DNA of 45,369 bases from NCBI GenBank assembly GCA_947175385.1, contig CAMWMN010000008.1:1-45369 (forward strand). Reading direction: 5' to 3'. Below the pieces are notes generated by a model. It was not told the origin of the DNA. It worked only from the letters and a program-made list of their open reading frames with translations, and did not search any database. The position numbers and the translations under genes are program-made. Below, in pieces: positions 41,893 to 45,369 of this stretch; the first letter of the stretch is position 1, and each line of letters opens with the position of its first letter. This stretch comes from an uncultured Clostridia bacterium. GTDB taxonomy: Bacteria > Bacillota > Clostridia > Oscillospirales > Ruminococcaceae.

Positions 41893-42336
41893 TTAAAACA
41901 GCGTTGAGATATAGTAAATTATCCCGTAAATAATGGACGCGGAAATTCCGTAAACTATTACAGGACCCGCGATGACGAACATCTTCGCGCCGAGTCCAAG
42001 CACAAATCCCTCGCTTTTGAAGTCCAGCGCGGGAGATACTACCGAGTTCGCAAAGCCCGTAATCGGCACAAGCGTTCCCGCCCCCGCGTGCTGAGCTATG
42101 CGGTCATAGAGCTTGAGTCCCGTCAGCAGCGCCGACAGAAAAATCAACGTCATTGAAGTCCACATTCCCGCTTGGTCGATTCCCACTCCCATATATTGGT
42201 AGAGGTTCATAAGTGCCTCGCCGATTACGCAGATTCCTCCGCCGATCACAAATGCCATTGGAATGGTCTTGTACATTGCCGAGGGCGGGGAAATCCGCTT
42301 GGCAAGCTCACTATATTCCTGATTCGATATATTCAT
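41893..42336 (-). CDS. spoVAC: Stage V sporulation protein AC
   Basis: A 147-aa integral membrane protein, with the SpoVAC layout of about four membrane segments: FVIGGGICVIGEALMNLYQYMGV, LIFLSALLTGLKLYDRIAQHAGAGTLVPITGFANSVVSP and a final MFVIAGPVIVYGISASIIYGI. It acts as a mechanosensitive-type channel in dipicolinic acid release during germination. The ATG is preceded by AAAGGAG. It heads the spoVAC-AD-AE set; I could not see a convincing sigma-G promoter in the 100 bp upstream, although that region holds the short stem CAGCG/CGCTG. Confidence 0.93.
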   Translation of the reverse strand: MNISNQEYSELAKRISPPSAMYKTIPMAFVIGGGICVIGEALMNLYQYMGVGIDQAGMWTSMTLIFLSALLTGLKLYDRIAQHAGAGTLVPITGFANSVVSPALDFKSEGFVLGLGAKMFVIAGPVIVYGISASIIYGIIYYISTLF

Positions 42337-42445
42337 AAGGTTGCTCCTTTCAAATCAAAACATTTTTTCAGCGTTTCTCGCTGATTTTATACGGTTATTT
42401 TGTTGAAAAAGGGCGAAAAAATACTGATTTCGGCGATAGAAAATG

Positions 42446-42474
42446 TTGACAATCAAATAAATTTGTGATATAAT
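42446..42474 (+). promoter_or_regulatory. Promoter of the cytidine deaminase gene
   Basis: TTGACA (42446-42451), a 17-nt spacer, TATAAT (42469-42474). The start site near 42481 lies at the 5' end of repeat element M, so the whole element becomes the 5' leader, as for element G. Confidence 0.9.
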
Positions 42475-42477
42475 AAG

Positions 42478-42637
42478 TTAACAGTTATTCGGGTTATAAC
42501 CATAATCCACTGTTTGAGGAGCAGTCCGGGGCATTATAATTACAAGAAACCTACCGAAGAGCGGTGCAAATTCAAAACGGCGGAAGCGCAACCTGCGGAG
42601 CTTGCGCGGTTTTGAATTTGCTATTAAAATAAGGAGG
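42478..42637 (+). repeat. Intergenic structured element, copy M (short core)
   Basis: The boxes GTTATAAC (42493-42500) and ATTATAAT (42533-42540) are 40 bp apart. The arms GCAAATTCAAAAC (42566-42578) and GTTTTGAATTTGC (42609-42621) are a perfect 13-bp pair, but the core holds only one short hairpin. It ends in AAGGAGG (42631-42637), 5 nt before the ATG, and it starts right after the -10 box. Confidence 0.88.
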
Positions 42638-42642
42638 AAATT

Positions 42643-43071
42643 ATGGATATTTGGGAAATACTTTACGAAAAAGCAAAGGAGCAATATCACCCCGAAGATG
42701 TTTCGCCTTTTATAATGGCGCATCATGTTGTATGCGCGTTGGAAGCCGAAAACGGGGAGATTTTCACGGGCTTTTGCATTGAGGGCTGCAGCGGAGTTAT
42801 AAATTTATGCGCGGAACGTGTAGCGGCATTGAATATGTACGTAAACAGCGGACAGACCGTGGTAAAGCGTCTGATAGCCTTTATGGACAAACCGCCCGAG
42901 GAGAACGGCGGTATGCCTTGCGGAGCGTGCAGAGAGTTCTTTATGCAGCTAAACATCAAGAATGAGGATATGGAAATAATGGTCGACTATGAAAAACGTC
43001 AGACTGTCACGCTCAAAGAGATTCTGACCGGTTGGTGGGGCAGAGGACGTTACGAAAACGCGTCAAAATAA
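42643..43071 (+). CDS. Cytidine deaminase-like protein
   Basis: A 142-aa zinc deaminase. The catalytic motif NLCAERVAALN (C-A-E form of the usual H/C-A-E) and GMPCGACRE (PCxxC) are both present, about 45 residues apart. The Glu in CAE is the proton shuttle. The protein most resembles cytidine or blasticidin-S type deaminases, used in pyrimidine salvage. It has its own promoter and lies upstream of a bidirectional terminator shared with the diguanylate cyclase gene. A C-terminal extension of 20 residues (TGWWGRGRYENASK) follows the core. Confidence 0.87.
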   Translation: MDIWEILYEKAKEQYHPEDVSPFIMAHHVVCALEAENGEIFTGFCIEGCSGVINLCAERVAALNMYVNSGQTVVKRLIAFMDKPPEENGGMPCGACREFFMQLNIKNEDMEIMVDYEKRQTVTLKEILTGWWGRGRYENASK

Positions 43072-43085
43072 AGTACATAGCAAAA

Positions 43086-43121
43086 AGCTCCCGTGGTTTT
43101 ATCCACGGGAGCTGATTTTTT
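43086..43121. terminator. Bidirectional terminator
   Basis: The 11-bp stem AGCTCCCGTGG (43086-43096) with CCACGGGAGCT (43103-43113) is followed by T-rich bases on the plus strand and preceded by an A run that is T-rich on the minus strand. It ends both the deaminase and the GGDEF gene. Confidence 0.88.
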
Positions 43122-43127
43122 ATATCA

Positions 43128-45050
43128 TCAAATAAACGCGTAATTCGACTTTCCGCTCTTCTTAACGGAGTACATCGCATCGTCCGCCTTACCGATAAGG
43201 TACTCAACACGAGTGTTGTAGTTGTCTTTAATAACGGCGATACCGATAGAAACGCTTACCGACAAACGCTCTCCAATGTCCGCGTCAAAGCCCTCGGCGA
43301 GCTTATTGATGAGGGTCTGCGCGATTTTCGCGGGATCGTTCACCTCGGAGTTTCTTACCATCATAACAAACTCGTCACCGCCGTAGCGTCCCGCGAAACC
43401 AATTCCATCAACGGTTTCCTTGATAGTCTTTGCGAGGAATTTCAATACCTGGTCGCCTGTTGCGTGAGAGTAGTTGTCATTGTAGTGCTTGAAGTTATCC
43501 ACATCAACGAACAGTACCGCCATTTCGGACTTGCGCATCTCGGACAGCGAGATTTCGTTGTCGATCTGACCCTCAATGGTTTCACGGTTGTACAGCTCGG
43601 TAAGTGCGTCATAGCTTGCGCGCTCGGTGAGCTGCTGCTCTGACTTCTTCGCGCGGTCGATATCCACCATAACTCCGACAACCTTCTGAACGCTGCCGTC
43701 CTTGTCCTTAAGGGTTTCCGTTCTCATCAGCACCCAGATAAAGTCACCGTAAATGTTTTTGATTCGGTATTCGTTGCGTTCAAAGTTTCTGCCCTTTTCA
43801 AGACCGTCAAGGTCTTTTCTGTAACGATTAATATCATCGGGGTGAACCTTTGCTTTCAGCAGGAAGCTGTCGCCAAAGTGGTCAGACGGAGCGCGATAGC
43901 TGAACTTCTTGTTGAAGTTGTTCGAGAAAGAAACCTCGTTGGTTTTGAAATTCCACTCAAAGATGATATTGTCGGACATTTCGGAAATAACTCTGTATCT
44001 GTCCTCGCTGATAACAATTTCATCAACCAGATTATTGAACGCGCGGGACATCTGTCCGTATTCGTTATTTGCCATATTGCCGATACGCGCCTCATGGTCG
44101 CCGCGGCGGATCTTCTCAAGAGTTTCTTCAATTGTTTTAAGCGGCCTTGTAACGGAGTTGGAAACGATAAACGAAATTCCAACACTTACCAGCGCAAGGA
44201 TAACCGCTGCCACAATAACCGGAATAAGTACTGCGTTGTAGAAGATGTTATTTCTTTCCGTGGGGCAGCTTACGATTGCCGAAAGACCGTTCTCACCGCC
44301 GACTTTCGCCACCACGGCGATGTAATTCTTGCCCGAATCACGATATTTAATAACTCCCGAAATACCGTCCGCAGCTGCGGTAAGGTTCGCGATGTTGTCG
44401 TTAAATTTACCCTTAACATTGGAATTGATTACCGTACCCGCAGACCAGTTTCCGCGCGTGTCAACGATATAAACCGTACCCTCCGAATCGTAGAAACTTG
44501 AGTTTGCGGTGATATTGTACAGCATAGTCCCCTTTGTTGAGATATCATAGCTTAAAAACAGCCAACCACTGCCCACTTTTTTCTTGATAATCATTGAGGC
44601 ACTCTTGGTATCGCCAGTGGCATCATCAAAGCACAGAGTATCTTCGGGATATTCGGAGAACTTTTCAAAGTTCACCAATGTATTTCCCGTATTCGACCCC
44701 GCGATGATATTTCCCGAGCTGTTGGTAAGGCTCGCCGAGGTGATCAGCTTGTTTTCTGACAGAAAACGCTTGAAGAAATCGGAGGCGGCGCTCATATCGT
44801 CCAAGCTGTTAGTACCTCCCGCAATCGCCTTGATTGCGGGATACTCCGAGATACCGGAAACATCATCGTTCACCATGTCGATAACGGACTGAAGATTTGT
44901 CGATCCGCTCTCTGCCATACTTTTTAGAATAGCATTTTCGCGGCTGCCGGCATCTGAAGTAACGAGATACCCCGCCAAAAAAGAGCTTACAATCAGCGGA
45001 CAGATGGCAAATAAAATTGCCGATATCACTATCATTGCTTTAACTTTCAT
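43128..45050 (-). CDS. Diguanylate cyclase: sensor (dCACHE), HAMP, PAS, GGDEF
   Basis: A 640-aa membrane protein. N-terminal membrane segment (about 5-28), extracytoplasmic sensing region of dCACHE type (about 35-270), second membrane segment (about 273-298: NAVLIPVIVAAVILALVSVGISFIV), HAMP (about 300-350, SVTRPLKTIEETLEKIRRGD), PAS (about 355-475: ISEMSDNIIFEWNFKTNEVSFS), then GGDEF (about 480-640). The active site is intact (RYGGDEFVMMV), so it should make c-di-GMP. The product-inhibition site RxxD is absent (DGIG at that place). It is a single-gene unit with a promoter near 45216-45244 and a structured leader. Confidence 0.9.
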   Translation of the reverse strand: MKVKAMIVISAILFAICPLIVSSFLAGYLVTSDAGSRENAILKSMAESGSTNLQSVIDMVNDDVSGISEYPAIKAIAGGTNSLDDMSAASDFFKRFLSENKLITSASLTNSSGNIIAGSNTGNTLVNFEKFSEYPEDTLCFDDATGDTKSASMIIKKKVGSGWLFLSYDISTKGTMLYNITANSSFYDSEGTVYIVDTRGNWSAGTVINSNVKGKFNDNIANLTAAADGISGVIKYRDSGKNYIAVVAKVGGENGLSAIVSCPTERNNIFYNAVLIPVIVAAVILALVSVGISFIVSNSVTRPLKTIEETLEKIRRGDHEARIGNMANNEYGQMSRAFNNLVDEIVISEDRYRVISEMSDNIIFEWNFKTNEVSFSNNFNKKFSYRAPSDHFGDSFLLKAKVHPDDINRYRKDLDGLEKGRNFERNEYRIKNIYGDFIWVLMRTETLKDKDGSVQKVVGVMVDIDRAKKSEQQLTERASYDALTELYNRETIEGQIDNEISLSEMRKSEMAVLFVDVDNFKHYNDNYSHATGDQVLKFLAKTIKETVDGIGFAGRYGGDEFVMMVRNSEVNDPAKIAQTLINKLAEGFDADIGERLSVSVSIGIAVIKDNYNTRVEYLIGKADDAMYSVKKSGKSNYAFI

Positions 45051-45092
45051 TGGATTCTCCCCGTTTCTATATTATATTTCCGAAAACAGAGC

Positions 45093-45179
45093 AAAAAAAC
45101 AGTCTGTAGAAGAGTTTGTTTCCGTCAGAAACAAACTCTTAATTTATTCGGTTCTCCCCGCCTGCGGCGGGGAGAACCG
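45093..45179 (-). promoter_or_regulatory. Structured 5' leader with two hairpins and a T run
   Basis: Between the promoter and the GGDEF start the transcript holds a 14-bp hairpin (45149-45162 with 45166-45179, loop on the minus strand GCA) and a 13-bp hairpin (45110-45122 with 45128-45140). After the second comes T7 (complement of 45093-45099), 43 nt before the ATG. It can act as an attenuator or as a terminator for other transcripts. It does not match the c-di-GMP riboswitch patterns I know. Confidence 0.6.
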
Positions 45180-45215
45180 AAAGTTTATGTACAGCCTGAA
45201 TACTCTTATACTATT

Positions 45216-45244
45216 ATTATAACACAATCAAATCAAAATGTAAA
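45216..45244 (-). promoter_or_regulatory. Promoter of the GGDEF gene
   Basis: On the minus strand: TTTACA (complement of 45239-45244), a 17-nt spacer, TATAAT (complement of 45216-45221). The start site near 45209 gives a leader of about 160 nt. Confidence 0.85.
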
Positions 45245-45369
45245 CACTTTTGACAGATTATAAACAAACATTTAGACATTTTTATGAACTTTTCACAAAT
45301 TCTTAAACGATTTTTTGTGAAAGTTACAAATAACTGCGAAAATTTTTTTCAACTTTCGTATATTTCTAC
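45245..45369. other. AT-rich end of the window, no gene seen
   Basis: No coding sequence is supported. An inverted repeat TTTCACAAA (45291-45299) with TTTGTGAAA (45314-45322) may be an operator or part of the upstream gene's control region. A TTGACA lies at about 45250-45255 on the plus strand with no matching -10 that I can defend. Confidence 0.4.

Noticed and set aside
84-42637. CRISPR array or integron attC cassettes as an explanation of the repeats
   Set aside because: The copies are kilobases apart, have no spacers of regular length and no cas genes. They lie upstream of genes in both orientations, inside operons with standard order (spoVA, trkA), and no integrase or attI is seen.
45051-45221. 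c-di-GMP riboswitch upstream of the GGDEF gene
   Set aside because: I could not find the conserved core of either c-di-GMP class; only simple hairpins and a T run are visible.
1-45369. tRNA, rRNA or transposase genes
   Set aside because: No cloverleaf with CCA-type end, rRNA segment or DDE/Y1/serine recombinase motif could be found by eye in either strand.

Overview
The window looks like the chromosome of an endospore-forming Clostridia member, probably a gut-type Oscillospirales/Ruminococcaceae relative. The evidence is the spoVAC-spoVAD-spoVAE operon, a phoH...ybeY-dgkA block, strong AAGGAGG ribosome binding sites, vegetative promoters that all have 17-nt spacers, Ser/Thr/Glu-rich lipoprotein linkers, a B12 riboswitch with an ECF-type transporter, and a base composition close to even. 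I cannot name a species.

Layout. (1) 1-5.8 kb (+): a short phage structural module with major capsid, head-tail connector, head-closure-like protein, small tail protein, baseplate-like protein and tail-fibre-like protein. No portal, terminase, tail tube, tape measure or lysis gene is visible. (2) 5.9-8.6 kb: a 39-aa cysteine protein (-), a membrane-anchored lipase-like hydrolase and two hypotheticals. (3) 8.8-11.6 kb (+): phoH, two tandem paralogous unknowns, ybeY, dgkA. (4) 11.6-15.1 kb (+): a promoter, an EctB-like diaminobutyrate aminotransferase, a sugar-transfer-type ATP-grasp protein and a membrane-anchored alpha/beta hydrolase, which together form a possible small biosynthetic unit. 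(5) 15.2-19.9 kb (+): promoter, cobalamin riboswitch, transcobalamin-like DUF4430 lipoprotein, ECF S component, MetH reactivation protein and MetH, which form a B12 uptake and methionine synthesis operon. (6) 19.9-26.8 kb: an AraC regulator, a convergent cupin, then a GntR/YtrA-controlled ABC exporter with two large paralogous permeases. (7) 38.3-26.8 kb (-): NUDIX, a divergent SecA, MnmE, two TrkA-type proteins, two DUF4261 proteins, an FtsA-like ATPase and a GH26-like lipoprotein that seems to lack its catalytic glutamates. (8) 38.4-40.2 kb (+): HAD phosphatase, VOC protein, lipoprotein. (9) 42.3-40.3 kb (-): the spoVA genes. (10) 42.4-45.4 kb: a cytidine deaminase and a diguanylate cyclase with a structured leader.

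The most striking feature is not a gene. Thirteen intergenic regions carry copies, some decayed, of one repeat family of about 150-280 bp. It is always co-oriented with the next gene and always ends in a Shine-Dalgarno sequence 5-15 nt before that gene's start codon. In the well-preserved copies a pair of arms (GCAAATnnnnnn ... nnnnnnATTTGC) encloses two hairpins capped by GAA or AAA-type triloops. The arms differ between copies but stay complementary, and so do the bases of the hairpins, so the folded structure is what is conserved. Several copies also carry two GTTATAAC boxes 41 bp apart, and their 5' ends run into the stop codon of the upstream gene. The family occurs in phage genes and in core operons (spoVA, metH, phoH, trkA). 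It could be a mobile REP/MITE-like family that carries its own ribosome binding site, a family of structured 5' leaders, or both.
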